Below are positions 21,673 through 28,015 of a stretch of 31,960 bases of DNA, piece after piece. Source of the DNA: a virus; the IMG/VR virus record IMGVR_UViG_3300043427_002899, positions 1-31,960 of that record; one strand, 5' to 3'. How positions within the stretch are numbered: position 1 is the stretch's first letter; each line of letters starts with the position of its first letter. The position numbers were made by a program, and so were the translations under genes. The notes under the pieces were generated by a model. That model did not search any database, had not been told where the DNA came from, and was given only the letters and a program-made list of their open reading frames with translations.

Positions 21673-21700
21673 GCCCTCGGCTTCGGTCGGGGGCTTTATT
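21673..21700 (+). terminator. Rho-independent terminator after scaffold gene
   Basis: GCCCTCGGC (21673-21681) pairs with GGTCGGGGGC (to 21694) over 9 bp with two G-U pairs, closed by a TTCG tetraloop (21682-21685), and is followed by TTTATT. The nonamer CGCACTTGC (21662-21670) lies directly upstream. Confidence 0.85.
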
Positions 21701-21723
21701 GTGTGTGTAGCTACTTTTTGATG

Positions 21724-21870
21724 ATGCCGCTTAAGAAGGGGAAATCGCAAAAGACGATTTCTTCAAATATTGAAAAGCTGCGCAAAGAAGGTTATCCGCA
21801 ACGTCAAGCTGTTGCGATTGCGTATTCCAGTGCTGGTAAATCCAAGAAAAAGAAAAAGAGCAAGAAATGA
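21724..21870 (+). CDS. Small basic phage protein, MPLKKGKS family (48 aa)
   Basis: Starts at the second of two consecutive ATGs (21721/21724). The sequence [20 protein letters not shown], then [18 protein letters not shown] and a lysine tail, matches a small basic protein seen near structural genes in many phages (P-L-K-K-G-x-S-x-x-x-I-S-x-N-I ... Q-A-V-A-I-A). The role is unknown; DNA or capsid-interior binding would fit its charge. The stop overlaps the next start (ATGA). Confidence 0.8.
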   Translation: MPLKKGKSQKTISSNIEKLRKEGYPQRQAVAIAYSSAGKSKKKKKSKK

Positions 21871-22031
21871 GATCCAAAAACGTGCCACTAAACAAAGCTT
21901 TGTACGCTCGCGTTAAGGCTGAGGCTAAGCGCAAATTTAAAGTGTACCCAAGCGCTTACGCAAATGGCTGGCTCGTAAAAGAATACAAAGCTCGTGGGGG
22001 CAAGTATAAAACGGTGAAGTCAAATGGCTGA
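21867..22031 (+). CDS. Small basic phage protein, [14 protein letters not shown] family (54 aa)
   Basis: Overlaps both neighbours (ATG at 21867 in the preceding stop; next ATG at 22024). The sequence contains [20 protein letters not shown], then [16 protein letters not shown], a combination I recall from small virion-region proteins of phages. Very basic; function unknown. The tight overlaps on both sides confirm the frame. Confidence 0.8.
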   Translation: MRSKNVPLNKALYARVKAEAKRKFKVYPSAYANGWLVKEYKARGGKYKTVKSNG

Positions 22032-22287
22032 AAAGAAGCGTGGGCGAGGGGGGCTTGGGCGATGGTTTGCTGAGGAGTGGATTGACGTAAAAACGGGCAA
22101 GCCGTGTGGGCGAAAAACCGGGGAAAAGCGCAAGGGATACCCCGCTTGCAGGCCAAGTAAGCGAGTGTCGGCAGATACTCCTAAAACAGCCTCTGAACTT
22201 TCTGAAAAAGAAAAAAGAAAGTTCAAAAAAGAAAAAACAAGTTCAAAGCGAATTGAGTATCAACACAAGCGTAAAAAGCGTCGCTAA
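22024..22287 (+). CDS. Small basic phage protein with GRK..GYPACRP motif (87 aa)
   Basis: The ATG at 22024 lies inside the end of the preceding gene. The sequence contains RWFAEEWIDVKTGKPCGRK, then KRKGYPACRPSKRVSADTPK, a pattern known from conserved phage and large-virus proteins of unknown function (W-V/I-D-V-K-T-G-K-P-C-G-R ... Y-P-x-C-R-P-S). Two Cys residues could bind metal. The C-terminus is a long lysine/arginine-rich tail. Confidence 0.8.
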   Translation: MAEKKRGRGGLGRWFAEEWIDVKTGKPCGRKTGEKRKGYPACRPSKRVSADTPKTASELSEKEKRKFKKEKTSSKRIEYQHKRKKRR

Positions 22288-22311
22288 GCTGTCAGCAGTT
22301 GTGCTACGGAA

Positions 22312-22605
22312 ATGGCAGTCCCTGAGCGTGTAAAAAATAAGATGAAAGAGCTTGGGGTTTCTGGGGTTAATAAGCCCAAAAGAACTCCCAGTCATCCAAC
22401 AAAATCGCATGTTGTTGTTGCGAAAGAGGGCGATACCTATAAGGTAATTCGCTTTGGGCAGCAAGGGGTCGAAGGGGCGGGATCAAATCCTCGCACTAAA
22501 GCTGAAAAAGCTAGGCGTGATAGTTATTATGCACGCCATAATGCACAAGGTAAGCCCACTACAAAATTAAGTGCAAAATACTGGAGCCATAAGGTGAAAT
22601 GGTAG
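22312..22605 (+). CDS. Conserved phage protein, YKVIRFGQQG family (97 aa)
   Basis: The ATG at 22312 follows CGGAA. The core VVVAKEGDTYKVIRFGQQGV and the segment ARRDSYYARHNAQG, ending AKYWSHKVKW, match a family known from cyanophages and other large phages (Y-K-V-I-R-F-G-Q-Q-G ... R-R-x-S-Y/F-x-A-R-H ... S-A-x-Y-W-A/S-x-K-V-K-W). Function unknown. The stop is directly adjacent to the stop of the minus-strand gene. Confidence 0.82.
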   Translation: MAVPERVKNKMKELGVSGVNKPKRTPSHPTKSHVVVAKEGDTYKVIRFGQQGVEGAGSNPRTKAEKARRDSYYARHNAQGKPTTKLSAKYWSHKVKW

Positions 22606-22800
22606 TTAATTATTTTCATTTTGCCTGATCCAGTCTTTCAATTCTCTTATGTAACTTCTCAACTCTGCTGCTTTTCGTAAATGCCATAAATTTTTTGTTT
22701 TAAAATATAGTTCGTTGTGTCTGTCAATTCCTTTAAGCGATTGATATATGAGTTGATTCCAGTTCTCTCTGGCTGGAGTATTCCAGGTTCTTCGTTCCAT
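22606..22800 (-). CDS. Minus-strand small helical protein (64 aa)
   Basis: The only gene I support on the minus strand. Its ATG (22798-22800) is preceded on that strand by GGAGGAGC, a strong Shine-Dalgarno, unlike most genes here. The protein begins MERRTWNTPARENWNQLIYQ and continues DRHNELYFKTKNLWHLRKAA, then ELRSYIRELKDWIRQNENN: all-helical, charged. It ends exactly against the stop of the preceding plus-strand gene. Function unknown; the opposite strand and own ribosome site suggest independent expression. Confidence 0.75.
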   Translation of the reverse strand: MERRTWNTPARENWNQLIYQSLKGIDRHNELYFKTKNLWHLRKAAELRSYIRELKDWIRQNENN

Positions 22801-22872
22801 GCTCCTCCAGCCGCTACTAAAAGGCTAGAGCCTGATCAGTGTCTAATCTGAGATAGAGTTTCCAATTTTGCC
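22801..22872 (+). promoter_or_regulatory. Divergent leader region upstream of the 96-aa structural gene
   Basis: Between the divergent starts. It holds a short hairpin (GGC-TAGA-GCC, near 22823) and TGTCTAATCT (22840-22849). The same ten bases occur at 26779-26788 ahead of the tail-tube gene. A canonical -35 box is not evident. Confidence 0.4.
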
Positions 22873-23163
22873 ATGGCCTTCAAAACTGATCGCAACGTCA
22901 TCGGACGGCAGATCACCACTGCTGTTGAAGAAGTCGTTACCGCTCTTCGTGTCGCTTACGATGCTGGCATGGCCAGTGGCAGTATCTACGTGATTCCTGC
23001 TGCTTTTACTCGCACCAACCTGGTTGAGCTGTTTGCCGATCTGCCTACTGTTACCGGCACTCAGACCCTGGACATCAGTGGTACCACTGGTAATGCAACT
23101 GTCACCGCTGGCGAAAAACTGGTTGCTACTGGCAAAGGCTGGACTCTGGATGTTACCCCCTGA
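22873..23163 (+). CDS. Possible capsid decoration or minor virion protein (96 aa)
   Basis: The ATG at 22873 follows TTTTGCC. The first half is helical (QITTAVEEVVTALRVAYDAG); the second half is a beta-rich repeat-like region (LPTVTGTQTLDISGTTGNAT, then VTAGEKLVATGKGWTLDV), similar to short Ig- or leucine-repeat-like segments in phage virion proteins. GC-rich codon use, as in the capsid gene, suggests strong expression. It has its own terminator and lies directly before the capsid gene, so a decoration protein is plausible; not proven. Confidence 0.55.
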   Translation: MAFKTDRNVIGRQITTAVEEVVTALRVAYDAGMASGSIYVIPAAFTRTNLVELFADLPTVTGTQTLDISGTTGNATVTAGEKLVATGKGWTLDVTP

Positions 23164-23184
23164 GTCATTTCTGGGCTATTTCTT

Positions 23185-23213
23185 GCCTCCCAGGTTTTCT
23201 GGGGGGCTTTTTT
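23185..23213 (+). terminator. Rho-independent terminator
   Basis: GCCTCCCAG (23185-23193) pairs with CTGGGGGGC (23199-23207) over 9 bp with one G-U pair, followed by TTTTTT. Confidence 0.92.
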
Positions 23214-23408
23214 GTGCGAACTGTTGCTAGTATGCAATTAATCGCGATTCCGCGACCGGCTGTGCCGAGTCCGTTAATCGCAACTCGCGGCTGTGCCGCA
23301 ACCTTTTTACAAGTGAAGAGAGAGCCTGTAGCACTGGCTGCGCCTCGTCTCCTTTGGCTGTGCCGAACTTGATCGACAAACCAACCATTCCTCTACAAGG
23401 GCAAAACA
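23214..23408 (+). promoter_or_regulatory. Capsid-gene leader with UGU-triloop hairpins
   Basis: A 195-base leader before the major capsid gene. The motif GGC-TGT-GCC occurs three times, with 4-bp (23257-23267), 5-bp (GCGGC-TGT-GCCGC, 23287-23299) and 3-4-bp (about 23355-23365) stems. The leader ends AAAACAATG. Because a terminator closes the preceding unit, a promoter is expected here; TGCTAGTAT (23224-23233 area) is a possible extended -10. Confidence 0.5.
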
Positions 23409-24392
23409 ATGCTTCTCGCAGGCGTTCCTTTCATTCCTCAGCTCTTTCTTGAGTACCAACAAGAAGAGATCCAAGACCGCAATGCGCTGGTCACTTCGGG
23501 TCTGATGGTCACTAACGATGCCATCCAGTCCGAATTTGCCAAAGGCGGCAAAACCATCGACCTTCCTTTCTTCGGTGACCTGACAGGCGACTCTCAGATC
23601 CTCGATGACACCACGGGCCTCGTCGCTGACGCCATTGGTGGCGATCTGCAAACGGGCGTCCGCAACGTTCGCGGTAAGGCCTGGAAGTCCTCTGACCTTG
23701 CTGGTGAACTTGCTGGCTCCGATCCCATGCAAGCCATTGCTCGCCGCACTGGCCAGTATTGGGTGCGTGACATGCAGAAGACCCTGGTGAGCATCCTGAA
23801 GGGGATGTTCGTCGCTGGCGGCCCTCTGGCGACCAGCCATGCCGTTGGGGGCACCAGCACCCAGCTGACTCAATCGGCCATGGTCAGTGGCATCGCCAAG
23901 CTCGGTGATGCCGGCCAGGAGCTGACGGGCATCGTGATGCGCTCCCCGGTGTATTACGCCCTGATGAACCTGGACCTGATCGTTCCGGCCAGCAGCACCA
24001 GCCAGCTCGATACCCGCCTTTCGGCTCAACGCCTTGAGCTGGGCACCTATCTGGGTCGTCCCGTCTTCGTGGATGACACCCTGCCCGTGGATGTGGGCGC
24101 TGGTACTGGTAGCACCGATGTGCATCACACCTACTTCTTTGGCCCTGGCGCCTTTGCTTATGCAACTGCTCCTGCCAAGACTCCCGTTGAAACTGATCGT
24201 GATTCGCTGAAGGGGATTGATTATCTGATCAATCGCACTCACTACATGATCCACCCCAACGGTATTTCTTGGACTGGTAACGCAGCTGGTAACTCGCCTA
24301 CTAATGCCGAGCTGGCCACTGGCACCAATTGGGACAAGGTGTTTACTGACAATCGCAACATTCGCGTGACTCAGCTTCGCGCTTTTGTGTGA
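23409..24392 (+). CDS. Major capsid protein (327 aa)
   Basis: The coat protein that builds the icosahedral head. It follows scaffold in the usual order and has the expected length for an HK97-fold coat. Segments: VPFIPQLFLEYQQEEIQDRN, ALVTSGLMVTNDAIQSEFAK, a TIDLPFFGDLTG stretch, the helical region ARRTGQYWVRDMQKTLVSIL, and the conserved late part IVMRSPVYYALMNLDLI, then LGTYLGRPVFVDDTLP and ethically conserved-looking HHTYFFGPGAFAYA. Codon use is GC-rich, as for a highly expressed gene. The start at ATG 23409 has the AACAATG context. Confidence 0.88.
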   Translation: MLLAGVPFIPQLFLEYQQEEIQDRNALVTSGLMVTNDAIQSEFAKGGKTIDLPFFGDLTGDSQILDDTTGLVADAIGGDLQTGVRNVRGKAWKSSDLAGELAGSDPMQAIARRTGQYWVRDMQKTLVSILKGMFVAGGPLATSHAVGGTSTQLTQSAMVSGIAKLGDAGQELTGIVMRSPVYYALMNLDLIVPASSTSQLDTRLSAQRLELGTYLGRPVFVDDTLPVDVGAGTGSTDVHHTYFFGPGAFAYATAPAKTPVETDRDSLKGIDYLINRTHYMIHPNGISWTGNAAGNSPTNAELATGTNWDKVFTDNRNIRVTQLRAFV

Positions 24393-24426
24393 TTTTGTTC
24401 TGATTTTTCTTTAGTCGCAATCTCTA

Positions 24427-24460
24427 CCCCGCTGGCATCTAGTATGCTAGTGGGGTTTTT
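24427..24460 (+). terminator. Rho-independent terminator after capsid gene
   Basis: CCCCGCTGGCAT (24427-24438) pairs with ATGCTAGTGGGG (24444-24455) over 12 bp with two G-U pairs around CTAGT, followed by TTTTT. Confidence 0.93.
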
Positions 24461-24476
24461 CTATGGCAATTAAACC

Positions 24477-24686
24477 ATGTCTATTACTAGTTTTCGACTT
24501 GCTCGTGAAGCTCAAGAAGCGATGATTCAGCAGCAAGCTGCTGTTGTAGAAGAAGCTGCTTTAACTGAGGAAGCATATCCAATGCCTGCTCCTGTTGAAG
24601 CCAAGAAAGATGAACTTGAAAAAATTCCGACTTCTTCTGGGGCGGCTACAGTGAAGTCAAAGCCGAAAGCCACTACTCAAAAGTGA
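24477..24686 (+). CDS. Small head-region protein (69 aa)
   Basis: The ATG at 24477 lies 16 bases after the terminator T-tract. The protein begins MSITSFRLAREAQEAMIQQQ, is rich in alanine and glutamate, and ends in a lysine-rich tail (KSKPKATTQK). Short Ala/Glu-rich proteins of this kind are often found between capsid and connector genes; their role is unclear. Confidence 0.65.
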   Translation: MSITSFRLAREAQEAMIQQQAAVVEEAALTEEAYPMPAPVEAKKDELEKIPTSSGAATVKSKPKATTQK

Positions 24687-24712
24687 GTTGTTCGGGGTTG
24701 TATTGATGGAAA

Positions 24713-25372
24713 ATGGCCTTCGTTTCAACGCTGGGAGCCGACAACGCAAACTCCTTCATTAGCGTTGCGAGGGCCACATCTCTTTTGACTGAATTACCAG
24801 ACAGCCCTGGGGTTGTTTCTTGGCTTGCATTTACAGATACGCAAAAAGAAAAAACTCTTGTTGCTGCAACAATGACAATCAATCCTCTTCGATGGAAGGG
24901 GTTTGTTGCAACAGCCGAGCAGTCTCTTGCTTGGCCAAGGAATATCAAGATTGATGGGCGAAGGCTGCCATCTGATGAGCTGCCTCTTGATCTTGAGTAT
25001 GCAGTAGCCTACATGGCTGCTTTTTTGACGACGAGTGGGGGATATACGGGGATTCCGAGTGGGAATGATGGGGGTGTTCAATTACAGCAAAATAATCAGT
25101 ATGAAGAAGTTGAGCTTGGTTCGGGCGCTTTAAGAGTTAAATTCAAGGATGAAGATGAAGGGCAGTCGGGCTTTGAATACATTCCACCTTTTGTGATGGA
25201 TATTTTGTCGAAGTATATTGTTGATAGTAGTTTTAATCAGCCTTATGTTTCCAGGACAAGCTCAGCTCGTATCACGCCTTTTTACTCTGGGGCGGCTTAT
25301 GGGCGTCGAATCAGATTTGCGAATGGTGCCGTTTTCCCCACTTATGGGGGATGGTATAGCAATCCACTGTGA
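24713..25372 (+). CDS. Head-tail connector protein, DnaT-like/gp6-like family (219 aa)
   Basis: The start ATG at 24713 gives MAFVSTLGADNANSFISVAR, followed by PLRWKGFVATAEQSLAWPRN and LPLDLEYAVAYMAAFL. This layout (a short N-terminal strand, residue pattern W-x-G, then L-A-W-P-R and helical bundle) is what annotation pipelines call a DnaT-like protein, and by position it is the head-tail connector (adaptor) that binds under the portal. The C-terminal 80 residues have glycine-rich, proline-rich stretches. Confidence 0.75.
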   Translation: MAFVSTLGADNANSFISVARATSLLTELPDSPGVVSWLAFTDTQKEKTLVAATMTINPLRWKGFVATAEQSLAWPRNIKIDGRRLPSDELPLDLEYAVAYMAAFLTTSGGYTGIPSGNDGGVQLQQNNQYEEVELGSGALRVKFKDEDEGQSGFEYIPPFVMDILSKYIVDSSFNQPYVSRTSSARITPFYSGAAYGRRIRFANGAVFPTYGGWYSNPL

Positions 25373-25378
25373 TCAATC

Positions 25379-25756
25379 ATGTCTCTTGTTGATCAGGTAT
25401 TTGGGGGAATTCCGGGGCCGCTGATTTCGCAGTGGGGGATTTCTGCTACATATATTAAGGCTTCTCAAAATCAACAGTATGATCCTCAGACGGGCACTGT
25501 TTTAGGGTATGCACAGGAGGTTCCTGTGAAAATAGTTCCAACGCAGCTCAGGCCCGAAGAAGTGCAAGGGCTATATCAAATGACTGATGTTAAGATTTTA
25601 ATCGCAGCTACATCGCTTGGAGAATATTATCCGCAGACCACTGATTCAATTAGATATTTGCAGAATGGGGTTCAGAGAACTGCAAAAATTATTGGCATGA
25701 TGTCCTATAGAGGTGACAGCCCTATACTGCATGTAGTTGTTGCGAGATTGAGCTGA
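25379..25756 (+). CDS. Head-closure (stopper) protein candidate (125 aa)
   Basis: It starts six bases after the connector gene and its stop overlaps the next ATG. The beta-rich protein (MSLVDQVFGGIPGPLISQWG; VPVKIVPTQLRPEEVQGLYQ; VKILIAATSLGEYYPQTTD) and its position second after the connector fit the head-closure role. Assignment is by size, order and secondary structure, not by a diagnostic motif. Confidence 0.6.
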   Translation: MSLVDQVFGGIPGPLISQWGISATYIKASQNQQYDPQTGTVLGYAQEVPVKIVPTQLRPEEVQGLYQMTDVKILIAATSLGEYYPQTTDSIRYLQNGVQRTAKIIGMMSYRGDSPILHVVVARLS

Positions 25757-26301
25757 TGGCGCGTAATCAGATCAGATTTCTTGTTGAAGAGATTGAAGAG
25801 GTTGTTGTTCAGGCGGCGAGAGAAGCAAGCGTTCGCATTATGAACAGCCTTGCCGAGCGAGGCCCTGTCTGGTCTGGCAGCTTTTCGTCTGCTTGGTATG
25901 CAGTGCCAGAGGGAGGGACTCCTGGCGGCCCGAGGAGTGAAGGCAAGGTTTACAAGTATGATTTGAGGAACGTGCCAAAAAGACGCTTTTCTGCAGCTAG
26001 TAAAACTTACTTTCAGATTGTCAATGGGGCGGCTCATGCGGGTTTAGCTATGGATATGGATGAGGGGATATTTAAAGCGCAATCTGAACCTATTGATCTA
26101 AGTCGTGTTGAGTTTGGACGTAGGCCGAGGGCGCCTGAGACAAGTCGTCGTGGTGCAATCGGCTCTGGTGAAAGCATTGCAAGGCGCACCGCTCCTCTTG
26201 ATTGGTACGAAAACTATGTTCAAGGGGGTGGGCTTCAGAAAGATTTGAACCTCGGAGTAAGTAAAGCATTTAGTTCAACTCGTGGCAAGGGATTTGGGTG
26301 A
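25756..26301 (+). CDS. Neck/tail-completion protein, gp10-like candidate (181 aa)
   Basis: The ATG overlaps the previous stop (TGATGG). The N-terminal helix (EEIEEVVVQAAREASVRIMN), followed by RGPVWSGSFSSAWYAVP, fits the HK97-gp10-like family (helix, then P-V-x-S-G-x-x-x-x-S-W). The rest is basic and glycine-rich. These proteins sit at the head-tail joint. Order between stopper and tail terminator candidates agrees. Confidence 0.68.
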   Translation: MARNQIRFLVEEIEEVVVQAAREASVRIMNSLAERGPVWSGSFSSAWYAVPEGGTPGGPRSEGKVYKYDLRNVPKRRFSAASKTYFQIVNGAAHAGLAMDMDEGIFKAQSEPIDLSRVEFGRRPRAPETSRRGAIGSGESIARRTAPLDWYENYVQGGGLQKDLNLGVSKAFSSTRGKGFG

Positions 26302-26771
26302 TGACAGATTATCAAAAAATCAGAGCAGCAATCGAAGCCCCAATCCTCACGACTTTCAACTCTCAAACACCGTCTATCCCTGTTTACTTTGACAACGTAA
26401 CAGCCGTTCCACCTGATCCCCCGAAGGAATACATTCGCGTGAACTTAATGTTTGGGGAAATGAATCAAGAGGCTATTTCGGGGATTCTTGACTCGCCTAG
26501 GGGTTCTTTGGTGATCAGGTGCTTTGCTGCAAAAGGGGGCGGGCCTGCTAGGTGTCAAGAGCTTGTTTCTATTGCTGTCAATGTGATCAAATCACTTGCT
26601 AATTCCAAGCGCGAATCTGGGGCGGTTTTTGTAAGAATTGGGGCGATTTCTGGGCCTTCTTTTTACGGGGAAACTGTTGAATCTATTGAGAGTTCACTTT
26701 CAAACCAAGCGCCTCATTTTATGGGCAAGATTTCTGCTGGATGGCAAGCTGTTTTACCCTGCTCTGCGTAA
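26301..26771 (+). CDS. Tail terminator-like protein (156 aa)
   Basis: The ATG at 26301 overlaps the stop of the preceding gene; a GTG at 26298 is the alternative. The sequence (YQKIRAAIEAPILTTFNSQT; VPVYFDN-like region; EYIRVNLMFGEMNQEAISG; GSLVIRCFAAKGGG) has the mixed alpha/beta pattern of tail terminators, which cap the tail tube and join it to the head. Position directly before the tail tube gene supports it. Confidence 0.7.
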   Translation: MTDYQKIRAAIEAPILTTFNSQTPSIPVYFDNVTAVPPDPPKEYIRVNLMFGEMNQEAISGILDSPRGSLVIRCFAAKGGGPARCQELVSIAVNVIKSLANSKRESGAVFVRIGAISGPSFYGETVESIESSLSNQAPHFMGKISAGWQAVLPCSA

Positions 26772-26835
26772 CCACGTCTGTCTAATCTAACACTAGACGG
26801 GCTGTGCCCGCATTCTCGTTCTCGCTTTAAAAGCA
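26772..26835 (+). promoter_or_regulatory. Leader of the tail tube gene with triloop hairpin
   Basis: GTCTA (26780-26784) can pair with TAGAC (26794-26798). CGGGC-TGT-GCCCG (26798-26810) follows; it has the same UGU triloop as the hairpins before the capsid gene. TGTCTAATCT at 26779-26788 is shared with the leader at 22840. Confidence 0.5.
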
Positions 26836-27588
26836 ATGTCTTGCGAAACTACTGTCCTGACCGGGACTTCGGGCGCGTTCTACTACAAGCCTGCAGGTAC
26901 CGAAGTCTGCCTTCTTGCTTCTGATTTTCCAGCCACTGGTTCCAACATCCAAGTTGGAGTCTATCAGGGTTTCCGTGTCGGAGATCCCGTGACTCTCGCC
27001 TATCCTGTTGGGGCTACCACGACGGGTGCCATTACCGCTGGTAATTACTTCGTCAAAACCTATGTCGCCGACACGGGCGTGATGACGATTTCTGCAACCG
27101 CTGGTGGTAGTGCTGCTACTGCAACCGCTCAGCCTTCTGGCTTTAACGGTCAAAAAGCAAGTCTGAAGTACAAGGAGGCTGAGCTGCTCGGGCAGGTTCG
27201 CGACTGGAGTTTTGAGATCACCAGGAACGAAATTGATGTTACGACTATTGGCCAGGGCACTGGTCAGTATGCGCCGTTCCGCAAGTTCGTGACTGGCTTT
27301 GCTGACGGTACTGGTACCTGCACGGTTTATACCACTGAGGATGATTCCTCGATGGCTAACCGTATGATCCAGGACGTGATTCAGCGCAAGCAGCTTGGTG
27401 CTGGTGTGAAGCTTTACATCGACCAGGTTTTCTCTGGTGGTGCTGTTAGCGACACTCTTAGCCGCTACATCGAGTCTGCAATTGTGCTGACTTCTGCAAG
27501 TATCAACGTCAACCCTGACGATGCTCAGTCTGTGAGCATTAACTTCCGCCCGTCTGGCGCACCGACCTTCGACCTGTCGAAGTCCTGA
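26836..27588 (+). CDS. Major tail (tube) protein (250 aa)
   Basis: The tube protein polymerises to form the tail shaft. The C-terminal two thirds show the usual tail-tube layout: QVRDWSFEITRNEIDVTTIG, GQYAPFRKFVTGFADGTGTC, MANRMIQDVIQRKQLGAGVK and a final IVLTSASINVNPDDAQSVSI. An N-terminal extension (residues 1-110) resembles an added beta domain (GNYFVKTYVADTGVMTISAT). The start is ATG 26836. GC-rich codons and a terminator behind it fit high expression. Size is larger than minimal tube proteins because of the insert. Confidence 0.85.
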   Translation: MSCETTVLTGTSGAFYYKPAGTEVCLLASDFPATGSNIQVGVYQGFRVGDPVTLAYPVGATTTGAITAGNYFVKTYVADTGVMTISATAGGSAATATAQPSGFNGQKASLKYKEAELLGQVRDWSFEITRNEIDVTTIGQGTGQYAPFRKFVTGFADGTGTCTVYTTEDDSSMANRMIQDVIQRKQLGAGVKLYIDQVFSGGAVSDTLSRYIESAIVLTSASINVNPDDAQSVSINFRPSGAPTFDLSKS

Positions 27589-27609
27589 TAGATCAGCTTG
27601 GCAAGCAAC

Positions 27610-27635
27610 GCCCCTCTTCGGAGGGGCTTTTCTTT
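27610..27635 (+). terminator. Rho-independent terminator after tail tube gene
   Basis: GCCCCTC-TTCG-GAGGGGC (27610-27627), a 7-bp stem with a TTCG tetraloop, followed by TTTTCTTTT. Confidence 0.95.
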
Positions 27636-27682
27636 TGTCCGTGCTCAGTGGCTAGATTGACTTTGTAGCAGCTAGACGGTCA

Positions 27683-28012
27683 ATGTCTGCGGGAGCTTTC
27701 TTACTAGGGCGTGGGCCGGATGGGGCGGATAAGCCGGTTAGCGTTACTGATACTGGGGCAGTAAAGGTTGATATTGAAGGGGCTACTCTTGAGCTTGATG
27801 CGGCTGGTATTGAAATCAAGAATGATACCGGAAATCCTGTTCCTACAATTCAAGGGCTGGAAATTCCTGCACATGATTTTATTGCCTTGAGCTATACCGG
27901 GGAAAATCTGACCGGTGTTGTTTATAAGGATGGGGGGTCTGGTGGCATCACCGTTGCAACACTCACGCTGTCGTACACCGGCAGTCGGCTCGATTCCGTC
28001 ACCAAGAGCTGA
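27683..28012 (+). CDS. Small beta-rich tail protein (109 aa)
   Basis: The ATG at 27683 follows ACGGTCA. The protein, beginning MSAGAFLLGRGPDGADKPVS, then DTGAVKVDIEGATLELD and ending VATLTLSYTGSRLDSVTKS, resembles short phage tail- or fibre-associated beta proteins (the segment L-S-Y-T-G-x-x-L-x-x-V is common at the end). It ends four bases before the fibre-like gene. Function inferred from position. Confidence 0.65.
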   Translation: MSAGAFLLGRGPDGADKPVSVTDTGAVKVDIEGATLELDAAGIEIKNDTGNPVPTIQGLEIPAHDFIALSYTGENLTGVVYKDGGSGGITVATLTLSYTGSRLDSVTKS

Positions 28013-28015
28013 GCC

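Noticed and set aside
23307-24254. Long minus-strand open frame (315 codons) opposite the capsid gene.
   Set aside because: It is a shadow of the GC-rich codon use of the capsid gene; it has no ribosome site and the translation is low-complexity.
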